A stretch of 64,000 nt of DNA from contig SMSO01000025.1 of the NCBI GenBank assembly GCA_004764695.1, positions 171,102 to 235,101 of the forward strand, read 5' to 3'. The notes under the pieces were generated by a model. It saw only the letters and a program-made list of their open reading frames with translations, ran no database searches and was not told where the DNA came from. This DNA is from Schizochytrium sp. TIO01. Taxonomy: Eukaryota; Sar; Bigyra; Thraustochytrida; Thraustochytriidae. Each line of letters starts with the position of its first letter. The first letter of the stretch is position 1. Positions 1-12,100 of the stretch are shown in pieces. The translations under genes were made by a program, and so were the position numbers.

Positions 1-3000
1 TTCCAGCACACCGTACGAAGGTTCGCATTTCACGCGCAAGAGAGTTCGTGCCGAGACCAAGCTCGGTCCTCGGCTTACCGCACCATCAGCTGCCTTCTGT
101 AGAGAAATTGCAACGTTAAGGGCAAGCTGGTCATCCTCAACATCCTGAGACGACTGTTGTGTTAGGCTTGGGCTCGTCAACACGTCACCTGACTCCTCAA
201 CTCCTTCATCGAATGTCGCTGACACTTGAGCATCTGTCCGGCCTTCCTCAACCTCTGGTGGGGCTTTATCAGCAGCCAACGGACCATTCCTATATGGAAG
301 AATCTTTCCTACGAGGCAAATGTCGTATTTGTCATCTAACATGGAGTCCCGATCTTCCCGTGGTGTTTGTGGAAGGTTTGGGAACCTGAGCGCCTTTTCA
401 AGGCGTGTAATAAAATCTTCACCAACATACGTGCTCACAGTCTCCGTCGTGCTTAGATCCCGCCGCACATCTTTTGATTCGTACTGTTTCACCATAGAGT
501 TCAGGGCACGCACGTTTTCCCCGAGGAGGTCATCTCCTTCTATTTCCCTTGAACACGTTTCTGCTCATCCAACCAATCTCGTTTTTGCAAGTAGTTGACA
601 TGAAAATTGGCTTTGCATCTCCACTCCATTGGAATGAGGCAAATTCAGAAATCATTTGTTTTACTGTCTCACCATCTGTCAGGGGTGTAAGACCTAAAAC
701 AATATAGAGACCATCGACGATTTCCGGAAGGTGGTCGCGCCCTTTCGATGTGGTATCTAAACCCTCAGCAAACGACTTAAAGGCTATCTCTGACAATGTT
801 TTCTTTTTGCGAAGTCCAAGGAGAAAGCCGCCAATTGCGCGCAGTTTCTCCCACTCCACATTCTCGGAATGCGCAAAGTACTTGCCGATTTGCATGAATA
901 AATCTTTTACAATCGGTATGTAGTCCTCTGAGCTTTTCGCATGATGGGTTCTTTCTGCAAGAATAGTCCCGCTGCTGCCTGCTTTAGATGAAGTTTCAAA
1001 TGTATTGGCAAGCAAAAAGACTTGCTGCATTGTAATTGATTTGGAGAGCTTATCAAAGAGAGAGTCAGCGGTACTACCCATTTCATCCACGAAACGGCCA
1101 TCAAGAACTACTGGGAGTGGGCAATGTACAAAAAACATGTTGGCACGACGTGCATCGTTGCCTAGTTGTTGAACAGTTCTAATTACCTTTTCCAACTTTT
1201 CATCTACACTTCCACGTTTGATTAGGCTAGCCAGATCTTCAGGCTCGACTCCAACCTGGACAAACCATGCCAGCAAAGACATGCCGGTGTGGACTATTGC
1301 TTCAGGCATTTTATACTTCAGCGCAGCCATCGCGATATCCAAGTGAATGAGAAGACGCACATTATGTTCGACAGTACTTACGAAAAACCCCTCCTGAACA
1401 CGAGGGAAACCGAGCTTCTTGTTCCACTTCTGGGGAGGATGCAGTGATTTGTCTCTAATTTTGCCGAAGACGTGACTGATGCACTTGGCTGGAAGAAAGC
1501 GATCTGGCTCTACCCGAAGTGCATAGAGTGGGAAATCGTCGCTAAATTGCTGAGCCAACACTAGCGACGTTGATTTGAAAGACGGCCTCGTCTGATTCCC
1601 CTGAAAGCGCGAGATCAAGCTGTTAAGGGACTCCCCTGCGAGTGTATGAGGCATCAGAACAAAGGTAGCGAGCAGCGATAGTGGTTCTGTACCTGAGTTG
1701 CAGGCATCACGGAGAACGTTGTCTCGCACGACGCAGGAGAAGTCGTTCCATTGCTCTGATCCAGTAGGCAGCAGTGCATGAGAGAGATTGTAGGCTGGAT
1801 TCGCTGCCCATGCAAACCATGCAAGCACAAGAAGTGACCTCGAAGGTTCCTTCTGAGTCTGGTTGTCCCAGAATCTCGTTAAAGCTGTGAGTAGTGCTTC
1901 ACGTGCCATTTGTGTCGGAAAGAAATGATAGTGGCGCGACTTCATGATCTCTATCTCAATATGAGCTGCATCACTGGCATTGAACTCAACATAGAGTCTT
2001 AACATCACTGGCGATGCAACGAGATCCAGACCAAGCTCAGCCTGCAGCTCCTCAAGCATAAATTTGTTGCGCGCAACAGAAAGCAGTGAGAACTTGTATA
2101 CGGATGCAGTGATGTCGCTTAGCCAATTTTCGAGAACTTGGGAGATAGAAGTGTCGTTGGAAAGCGTCTCGCTGCGCAGAATTGTGCACGTACGAAGACA
2201 AACGTTAAAGCGGTCCCAATTTGTGCTCAACCTGGTCTCACTTGATGCGATGGCTTGCACAAGCTCGTGAATGTAGGATATCTGTGCGTCGACCTCACGG
2301 TGAGCAAGAATCGCCTGCAAGACGTGATCGCAAACAAAACGTGGGAAAGGTGCGTCCTTGTCATTATTCGGATGGCTCGCAGCGCCGCGCACAAGAACCT
2401 CAGCCATTGCAGCCGGGGAGAGTTGTTGGTGCCAACCCGAGGTTGAGCGAATGCGTTCAAGCCGTGGAAAGAGGGACATCGCCGTACTCCCTACCGCCCA
2501 CTTGACTAAAGGCTCAAGCCGCAAGAAGAGTACGTCAGCTGCTTGAGCAAGCTTCTCGCGCCATGAAGAGTGTAAGCACAAATTCAGGAGCGCAGCGCCC
2601 ATGACGAGGTTCTCGGTGTTTTCCACAACGTGCCGGACAATTCGTTGATCCTTCTCTGACGAGGAAAGGATTACCTCGGCCACCTTCGGTTGTTTCAAAA
2701 GGGCCGTGGAAGGGTCGTCAATTTGCATAAGAATTTCAATGAGGCGCTGCTCAAGATTCCGGTCCTCTCCGTTTCCAGATTTGAAGTCAAAGTGCAGGTC
2801 TGAGCGTAAGAAATCTCGAACGAGACTTGGGAAATCGTCTTTCGTTTTCCCGGTCGAAAGTGCGCTCGGTCGCGCAGCCTGATGCTTAAGAATAGACCAT
2901 GCCAGGGCTGCGATCCTGTGTTGCAGTTCTGCTGCAACACGCGAGGTGGCTTCCTCTTCTCGTGGACCAGTTATAGCTTTCCGCAAAGCATAAAGATCTT

Positions 3001-6000
3001 GGCTCAACCGTTGTACAACAAGGTCTGGGAGTGGAAGGGAGGCCATGCGTGTTTTACTAAGTGACAGCGCAAGCAAAAGTCTCGAGGGTGCCTCCTGCAG
3101 CAAATGCAAAAGAATAGGCGTGGAAACCTCAGGAGTTCGCACCCAGCTGCGGTAAACCTCGTTCCAATGCAAATCTCCACCCCGAATAACTGTCTGCTCG
3201 ATTATATCCCCCAACGGCGTCATGGAATCCCCACGGCCTGGATCGACATAATAACTCTCTTGACAGGTGGAAATCACGATGTTATCATCTCTGAGCGAGT
3301 TCAGAGTGCTGCACAGGATTTCTCCGGGATTATCTGTGCGACTAATATTGAGTCGTCCCTCTAGAGCACACTTCGGTCTGATTGTTGTTTCCCCCTCCAA
3401 GCATGCAATGAAAGCCCACACGCGCAATGCCTGCGGCGCCAAAAACATGGCCGGGTCATTGGCAACATCAGAAAAGTGCACAATTTTCGTGACGTCTTCC
3501 AGCTCCTCAATGTATGTCCACAAGACACTTGCGACAACATCACCCAATAGTGTTTCTCCACTTTCATTATTGTACGTAAAAGCACTCTCAGGTTTTGTGT
3601 TTGACGCCAATGTCCGTAGCATGCGGTGCAGCAGGGGCACCTGAGACGCAAGTCGTAGAGCAAATTCGCTAAGAAATGGAGGAACGTTGGCGGTGTCCTC
3701 GTCCTCGAGGAACGCCGAGAGCGACTGCACGTGGCTCTTGTCGGAGTTGATGTCAAGGTGAGGCCCAAGAAGAATTCTCAGACCCAGTAAAACGCGATAG
3801 AGTGACTGATTTCTCGAAGGGAGGCGAGTCCGCGCATGGAAAATATCAACATGTTCGAATGTGGTGGTTCCGTCAATTGAAGTTGTTTGAAAAGATGTAA
3901 GGTCGCGCGTTGCAGCGTTGACGACCAGAAGTAAGGGTTTTTGGCACCTTGCACAGTGTGACGCAATAACTTGGAGGCGGTCACGGACCAGTAGCTGTGC
4001 GTGCAAGAGTACGAGAACCATCGGCTCATCTTCGGTATCAGAGACGCCCTGCGACAACAGACCGCGAAGCTTTTCGATACAGCGTGGATCTCTTGCATTA
4101 AGGAAATCAAGCCTCGAGAACTTGTCCAAAAGCGTTGAGGTAAGAGCCTCGGGGTCCTCCGTCACAATGGCGCAGGTGTTTTTGCGCACTGAGCCCGCAT
4201 CGTCATGATACACACGGAGAGAGTCTTGAACATGCTGCGCCCAGTCTGCCGCCTGTGCCGCTTGATGCTGGATTCTGTCTATTGTGCGTGCCGCAAAGAT
4301 CGGGGAGTGGATGAGCTCGCGAGACACGCTGTGCAAGAGTCCATCGTACACCGTGTCGCTCTCGGTCGAGATGACAGGGCTAACCTCCTTGGCACGCTCT
4401 GTCACCATCTCATGAAGAAAGACGCGCGGGCGGATATCTGCCGACAAGCGATTGTAAAGCGCCATGAGCCCCTTCGTAAAGTAGAAGATGAGTTTGACGC
4501 AGCGGCTCTCAGATGCAACACCAAGCAGTTTCTCTAGCATACCGCTGTTGGTGCGGCCAGTAAGACGCACAAAGTAGAAGGTAGAGACAGACATTTCGGC
4601 ACGGCGGGAAAGGCGATCAGCAATGCTCCAAAAGTTACTTGGTTCCACGTCAAGATCTTCACATGAAAATTTGGTTCGGGAACTCAATAGGTCGTGCAAA
4701 TGACCCCACATGTCATCTGTAGCTAGCACAGCTGTTGCAGGTGCGCCTGAAGACCGACCTGTAATGAGCGCTAGAGCAGCCTCGCGCGCTGCAAGCTCCT
4801 CAATACTCATGGTGTCGTGCGGTGTCAGAATTGACTCCCACACCTCGTGCACTGGGCCCTTAAATATTTCCGGCGCAACCGAAACAAGCGATGTCACGGA
4901 CATGCAATTGAGGATGAGCTGATTTGACTTTAGTTTTTCATAGACAATCTCCACGGGGGGCACGGCATCGTTCTTCTCTTTGACGCTGATGAAGATAGAG
5001 AGGACCTGAGCTAGTGTCTCAGCAGTCTCTACGTATGCAGTCTTAGCATAGCGGTGCAAAAGACCTGCGAGCTCATGTCTCTCTGACAGAGTAGTGTCAA
5101 AGTCGAGGTACGTGGCAGGCAAGAGAACGAGGTAGCGTCGAAAACTAAGATTGTCTTGGTTTGGGGCAACACTACTGCGCGGGAGCACGGCCAGTGAAGG
5201 AAGGCGCATGCCTTCAACCTCGACTTTCCCGGGTTGCGACAGAGAGATGAGAAATCGACGTTCGCAGCTTTCTTCGAGCGATCGATATGCGGAGTGCTCC
5301 TTCCTACGTACATCATCCTCTTTAGATGGTGTGGAGTCCATCTCAAGCAGAATATGAGTAAAATGCCGAGCCTGGATGTGCTGCGATGTATGTTGCGTTG
5401 TACCCTGATGCTGTCGATGCTGCTGAAACCCGTCATGACCTTCAAAAGAGTCACCACTGGAGACGAGAGACCTTACCATGGCGTTCTCGCGACTTCCCAT
5501 AGAACCTGGCGTTGGCGAGCGAGGCGTGGTGGGATCCTTAAGCTGGGTTATCGCAGAAGTGCCATCGTGTTGAGCTCGTGACGTACGCACAGCAAGTTGC
5601 GGCGGCTCTGCAAATATGCGTTCAAGCGGAGACGAATCTGCTGCGTGTACGCCGGTGGGAACAAACTCATAAAAGACAAGAGTGTCGCGCTCCTCGCGAA
5701 TCGGAAGCACTGAGTTGAAAATCTTGTCACGCGCTACCTCGCAGAGCTCGTCAGGAATTCGCGAATACAGACCATCAAGGCGGGCTCCAACTTCTGTAAT
5801 CTTTTCGCCAGCATCATCGTCAGTCACGCTGAGGCAGCGTGAAACAAAGGGTGCCTCATTACCTGAAGCAAGGCGCGCTCCGTGTTCACTAAATGCACGG
5901 TAGCCAATGACGAGAACGATGCGCTCAGCTTCTCCATCTGCTTGGTCACGTGTCTCAATGTGCGGGTCTTGCGCAGCCGTCAGACAGGAGCTCAATGCTG

Positions 6001-7478
6001 ATGCTTCACGCAAGTCCATCAGACGCTGCTTCTTGGAGCAATACTGGCGCAGCTTGGGCGTGAAGGTGTCTTTGCTAGTGCCTTCTTCCATTGCTAGCTT
6101 TTCATCCTTGCGATTGAGAAGATTGAAGATATCCGGCTCACCAGAGTCTGGCAGAATGGCCTGCACGAAGGCATTTACGATCGGTCGTGTCCGATCAAAC
6201 CATTTTTTCTCTGCTTTGACAAGCGCAAGGCGCCGTTTTAAAGAAAGTGCGGCGGCCTGTGGCTGGGCACTGCCCTTTTGTAAGCTGTCACGGTGCCATT
6301 TGTCCAAAGGGGTGAGCTTTGCCCCATGCCTAGGGTCCACAAAGACGACTTCGTTGCCATTCTCCTGGGTCTGTGTGACGCTTCGCCTTAACGCATCGCA
6401 GAACACACGCTTATTACGCTGAAATTTGTCTATGGTTGCATCAAGAAGGTGTCTGGTCCACTCAGCTCTTTGGTCGGGGCCATCATCATCGAGCTTCCGC
6501 TTAATATCTTCGAGGCAAGAGCTTGTCTGCTTGTCGCACACTTTGCTAAGCTCTGAATCGCAAATTCTGCGGAGAAATGCACTGAGCTCCGAAGGATCGT
6601 AAACTCGCAGGCGCATCATGGGAATGATGAAGCCGAATTCTGCCTCATCTCGAAGTCGATGCAGCAACTCATCAGGCTTACACCCTCGCAGTTCCTCGAG
6701 GAGATTGGAAAGTTCATGACGCTCTTCAAGCTTGCGTAGCACGCTTACGATCATCGAGTCACTCTCGCCAAATAGAATCCTCTAACATACTGACTAGATT
6801 TTCTTCAGTAATAACGCACTCATATTCCGATCCGTCGTTATTCTGGCGTTTCCTCGCTACGAGTTTTCCACCGAGCCAGCGAAGACACGCGTATCCAACC
6901 TGACCACGCCCTGCTAAACCCAACCACGTGTAGCGCTTGAGCTTGCTCAGCGCTGATACGGGCTCGAACACAAGGTCTTCATAGTCCACGGCGCGCAACT
7001 TCTCGCTCCAGAGGTCAAGCCGTTTCTCCCAAGTGAGGACAACGGTGTCATTATCCGGCTTGATTTCTTCATACCAGTTATCAATAGTCTCCGGTGTTAC
7101 ATTAGAGTCCATGTAGTCCTCAAAGAGGGAGTCATCACTATCAAAGTAGTCTTCTTCATCTGTTTCATGATTTCTAGCAAGCTTCTCAACTTCAGACCCC
7201 TTGCGCTCCTCTTGCTGCCTCCCTTTTTCCTCTAGCAGAGATGTGTCGTCGCCTTCATCATCCTCATCCCCTCCATCATCGGTTCCATCATCGACATTTG
7301 CATCTGCGTTGGTGTTTCCATCAACCTTAGCATCGACATCACTATTTTCTTCTTCTTCTCCCTCTCCCACGCTCGCTGCAGGCGAGTCGGACCTGAAGTT
7401 GGACTCGGACTCGGACTCGGACTCGGAGTTCTCTTCGAGCAGCTGCGCTAGCGCAAGCTGGTCCCTGTTCGTTGCCAT
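1..7478 (-). CDS. Giant protein of unknown function, 3' end beyond window, two frame breaks
   Basis: The gene starts at the ATG at 7478 and reads leftwards past base 1, giving about 2,490 codons here. The first 240 residues are very acidic (SESESES run, Asp/Glu/Gly tracts, DYFDSDDSLFEDY). The rest looks like an alpha-helical scaffold, with a Ser/Pro/Gln/His-rich linker at about 5,350-5,560. I see no Walker A, zinc finger or transmembrane segment. The reading frame breaks twice: at 6,759-6,781 (stop TGA after CGAGAG) and at 530-564 (around AAGGGAAAT). At both places the sequence continues as clear coding sequence if one base is skipped, and the part from 530 down to 1 stays open to the window edge. 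A stretch at about 3.7-4.2 kb (residues like LLVRDRLQVIASHCARC, then LLLVVNAA) faintly recalls the segment after the AAA core of RNF213, but this is weak. It is head-to-head with the RNF213-like gene. Function unknown; that it is coding is near certain from length. Confidence 0.75.
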
Positions 7479-9108
7479 GGCACGCCTCGCGTCGTCTCGC
7501 TTCGCTTTCTGTCAGTTCGGCGCTCGTGCGGCAGAAACGAGATAGCTCGCTGCCACTAGCGCAGCGCAATCGGAGAGGTCCTTCGCCACACGCACTGCCA
7601 CTAGCGCAGCGCAACTGGAGCAGTCTTTCGCCAAACGCAGAGTAGGCACAGCTCAGAGCGAATCAGAGCGAATCGGAGCCACGAAACTCTGGTTGACGTG
7701 ATCTTGAGACTCTTCAATTTGGTGCGTGGTGCTGTGATCGCGACGTGTTGGATATGGGGACCTTGCTGATGAGGTTGCAATGCTCGCTTGCGTCCATACG
7801 AAGATCGTGATGGTCAGGTCGCCTAACACATGAATCGGGCAAGTGATGTGTGCTCTTCTTTTATCAATTTCGATTTGATTTGGTGTTTGTTTCCTTTTAT
7901 GACAGACCTAAAGCAGATACACAGTTTTCATTATTTTTATCATTCTTTATATATTAAAAATAAATAAATAATGTGTATACAGGTCAAGGTTCTCTACACG
8001 TTTCTTTTCTTTTTTCTTTTTACGTTTTACTGTTTTTGTTTTAAAACTTTAAAAAAGAAAAGATAAAAAGCTTTTAAACTTTGGAGTTCCTCACAAGAGC
8101 TTATAAAAAAAGTCTACCTAAGTAGTGAAAATCATACCTCTACCTATATCTAAGCTTAAAATAAAAACTTCAGACACTTCTTTTAAAGCTTTGGAGCGAC
8201 CTTACAGATGTTATGGTATTTACTAACCCCGAACCAACAGATATACATTTTGTAATTTGTTTTTTAAATTTTTAAATGGATTATAGGTACTATTCAGCAT
8301 ACCGTTTTTAACCCACCTTTCTGAATTTCTATTTTAAAACCAAGGACAAAGACTAAGAATATGATTATATTATATTTGAGATTTCAAAAAAGATAAGAAA
8401 AAAGATCGGGTTAGTACCTATATAAGGATAATGCTACTCCTGTCCGCGCTCTCGTATATTATTAAATACCGCTTCGTCTCGTACTAGCTATCTGTTAGAG
8501 TAATAAGTAGCATTTTGCATCCTTTGAAAAGTTAGTTTTGCTTCATTAATTTGCTTCATTAATTTTTAATTTTAATTTAAATCAATTTTGAATCGATTTA
8601 TCTTTGCAAATAAGTAAATAAAATAAACAGAACAGAACCTCCTAATCACTTTTCGGCGCGTGAAATCAAAGTCAAAGCAGATCACCCATGCCCTCAGAGT
8701 TGGATCCATACCAAGGTCAGGTGGAAAGAGACTTCTTCATACTCCTACCAACCAGGTGAGGTCCATCACGACGCCTCGACTTGCGTATGTTTTGATATGA
8801 TCGATCTCATTGATCAATTTGCTTGCGTTGCTTGTTTTGCTCTTATTTGCTTTTATTTGACATTCACCAAAAGTAGAAAAGAGTGGAAGTACATAATTAT
8901 TGACTAAGAGAGCGAATGGAAATGACTCTGATGGAGGATCGCGGCAAAGACTAAACCGCGAGGAGACAGGCGACCTCGACGGTGATGCGACCTGCAGCAG
9001 GTCGTGAAGACGTGCTCGTGAGGGCACGGGGGCGCGTCGTCTCGGCTGTGTTACGTGCGATACACGCAGAGCGCAGGCGGGAAAGACATCAATCAGCTTA
9101 GGAGCACC
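7479..9108. promoter_or_regulatory. Shared upstream region of the two divergent giant genes
   Basis: About 1.6 kb separates the two divergent start codons. The middle (about 7,900-8,640) is AT-rich with A/T homopolymer runs. The outer parts, near each ATG, are richer in G and C and hold CGCACTGCCACTAGCGCAGC-type short duplications (7,550-7,610). No open frame here looks real. It must hold the promoters of both genes, but no core element can be pinned down by eye. Confidence 0.5.
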
Positions 9109-12100
9109 ATGGTATGGATCGTCTTCACCAGCCCCGAAGGGCTCGAGGCCGCGGGGGAAGACGGCGTGGCCGTGCAGTTTATGAAAGAGGAACTGGAGGA
9201 AGCCAAGGAGGTTACAGTGTACCGCCGCGAGTCCCTTGTCCGGGGAGAGTCCCTTGTGTTGGTCAAGGTGTCGGTCGCCATATCCAAAGGGATGTTTTCT
9301 GAGGTCTTTGGATCAGTCAAAGGTTTCTTGAAGAATGCTGTGGGTGTCTCTGCGAAAGAGACTATCGAAGTTTCTATAGATACCGGAGCTGAACATCCGT
9401 GTCAACTTCAGATTCCTGCCAAGAGCCTGAGTGCGAAAGAACATGGTTTAATATGTTTTGTGGGTGGTAGCACCCTTGGGGACTATCTTCGATGCGTTTA
9501 TTTCATTGCGACGATCGAGGAGAAGGAACCGTTCAACATTTTCAACAAGTATGAGGGAAATCTAGAAAGGGAACATGCAAAGGTATCTGAGGTCTTGGCT
9601 TCGTACGGCAAGTGGGAAACTAGCTTGCCATGGGATCTCACCACTCCCGAGGACCATTTCCGTGCATCAAAGGCCCTTTCGAAAATAGAATGGAATTCTG
9701 CTGCTCAAACTCATCTAGATTCCCTTGTCAGAAGTTTGAGTCAAAAACAGTATATAGATAGAAATTTGGAGCGTCTAAGCCGCGGGGCACCATGGTGGCT
9801 GATGCGCAACACGATTTTGGCCGCCTTGTTTAAGGATATTTTTAGTGTTCCAGTTCTTGATGACGAGAACCGAGTCGCGCCTGATTCACACGAAGCTGTC
9901 TTAGAGGAGGCTATTGAAGTCGCATGCTCAATTGGTGCTCTTGCAATGAGCCATACGTGGTCTCCTCAACGCTACTTAACCGGCAATATCGTTTATGGAG
10001 CATTGCTCTGCATTACGCTGCCGACTATAGAAATTCTGCCGGACCTGCCAGACCTAAATGATCAGCAAATTCAACTTGCCAGGAAATTAGAAGTAAAAAT
10101 TGCGATTCGTTCAGAGCCTGCACAACAAAGGTTTCTCTCATGGATACGGCGGGCGGTGGTCATATCGGTGCCACTTAACCTTGCAATTGACAACTGTTTG
10201 GAATTCTTTAATGGCGACGTAGACGATCTTATTGCTAAGCGTGTAGAATTCCGTATGCAAAAATGGCGAGAAAAGGAATACAATTTTGAGCTCCTTGAAG
10301 GGTTCGTTGTGAATGAGATCCCGCCTTCACTGAAGCTAAAAATTGCGCTTCTCATGTTTCGATTGGCTTCAGATAAAGGTGACGCATATCATCTCCTTTG
10401 CATTGTGATAAATCCCCTTTGTGCCAGTTCTAGTCCCCCTTTACATGTAACCCGAAAAAAAGCAATACAAATGCTGGCGCAAAATGAGGCAACTGTATTT
10501 CTTGACGCCTTGTCGAAGCTTTCTTTGCAGTCCAAACAACGCATGGCGAAAAAAGTTAATTGGAAAGAGGCTGTAGATTCTTTTACAAAGTTGAGCACAT
10601 CCACCCTTCCACTTCTTCTATCCTTTGGGCAGGTACGCCAATGCATAGAGAACGAGGACTACATTCGCTTTGTTTGTACTGTGATGTTTAATTGTCCCCA
10701 TAAGGCAAAGGAGGCGGAAGTGCTTTCTCTCCTCCGACCAAACGAACAAAGGCAACTCAGAGACCTTTTCAAGGATATTCATCTCCTGATTGATATCTGC
10801 AGTGCGTTGAGCAAATTACCAGCTAACGAACGTCCTGAACGAGCACTCTCGGTCTTTGCGGGTGCATTCAAAAACCAAACGCGTTCCTTGAGCCAAGTGT
10901 CGGGGTGGTGCGCGGATTGGTGTGATGACCGCACTGCCTCAAAAGTAAATGTTCACATTCTTATCACAGAGCATTTCAACCAGAGTAGCCTTCAGCAAGG
11001 AGCTAAGCTTGCCCAGGATGGCATAACGATGCTGCAAGAGCGAGGCGAGCGTATGAAAGCCCTCCAATCGTATGTAAACTCAAATTTACGAGGGCATATT
11101 AGTGAAGAAATTCGAGAAGACCTTTCCGAGCACCTGAAGTTGTATTCAGACAAGATAATGGAATTCCCTAGCGAAGACGCTGGGGTACACCAGCTTGAGA
11201 AGCTCAAGGCTTTCCAACGCCATGAAGGAGCAATTGCCGCAGACTCGGTATGGTTTCATCATGCAGCTGCCCACCTCGCTTCACAGTCTGGAGACGGATT
11301 GCGCAATGTTGAAGATCTATTTGAGCTAGTTGGAAACGCTCTTGCCAAGGCACACGCAGATGTTCTCGAAGCTTTGAATGGACAGAGTATGTGCACGGTG
11401 CTAGATCTTATATTAAAGACTACCATCGAAAGAGAAGAAAACGCGCTCCGTGCGATACTTGCATCAAATCCTGATACTAAGGACGATGAAAACGTCAAAA
11501 ACGTCAAGCGCCTAGCGCGTCTCTCGGTGGCTACAATTCCTATACTTGCAGACGTTCGCAAAACACCATCACGCCTTCACAAACTCATCGCAAAATTCCT
11601 CGAAAATCTGGATAGCTCCGCTCCATCTGGATCATGGATGCAGAAATATGGGGACGAGGGTCAGGCTCTTCAGTGGTTTGGGGAAAAAAGCCTCGATACC
11701 TTCGTGCAGGATGGCGAAATGGTATTACAAACTCTTCCTGTTGAAGAGTGGCCTAAACTTATGCATGTAGAAGCCGAGAGCGCAGGGATACAGGCACTCC
11801 TTAGTATTCGCTTAACGGATGGAAAAGAAACCCTTGATCAGATGCTTGAACAGCTGCGCTCAGCGACACTGGTCCAAGACCCGCGACTAACACCTAGCGC
11901 GCGCCTTCTTTCAGAGATTTGCCATCGTTTAGATGGATTAAGCCCCCGGGGCAAGCCCAAGGATGCTGTAAAGGAAATTGTCAGCCTCGCTCGACTCTTG
12001 GCACAGTCCAAAGTGCGGGATTCATCTGTTTTGGGGCTTGTTAGTCTACTGAAACTAGGAGATTCTAAGCCGGAGACTTTGCTTAACCAGAATCTCCAGG

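Noticed and set aside
7201-7545. Plus-strand Ser-rich open frame
   Set aside because: It is the antisense of the acidic Ser/Glu/Asp N-terminus of the giant minus-strand gene.
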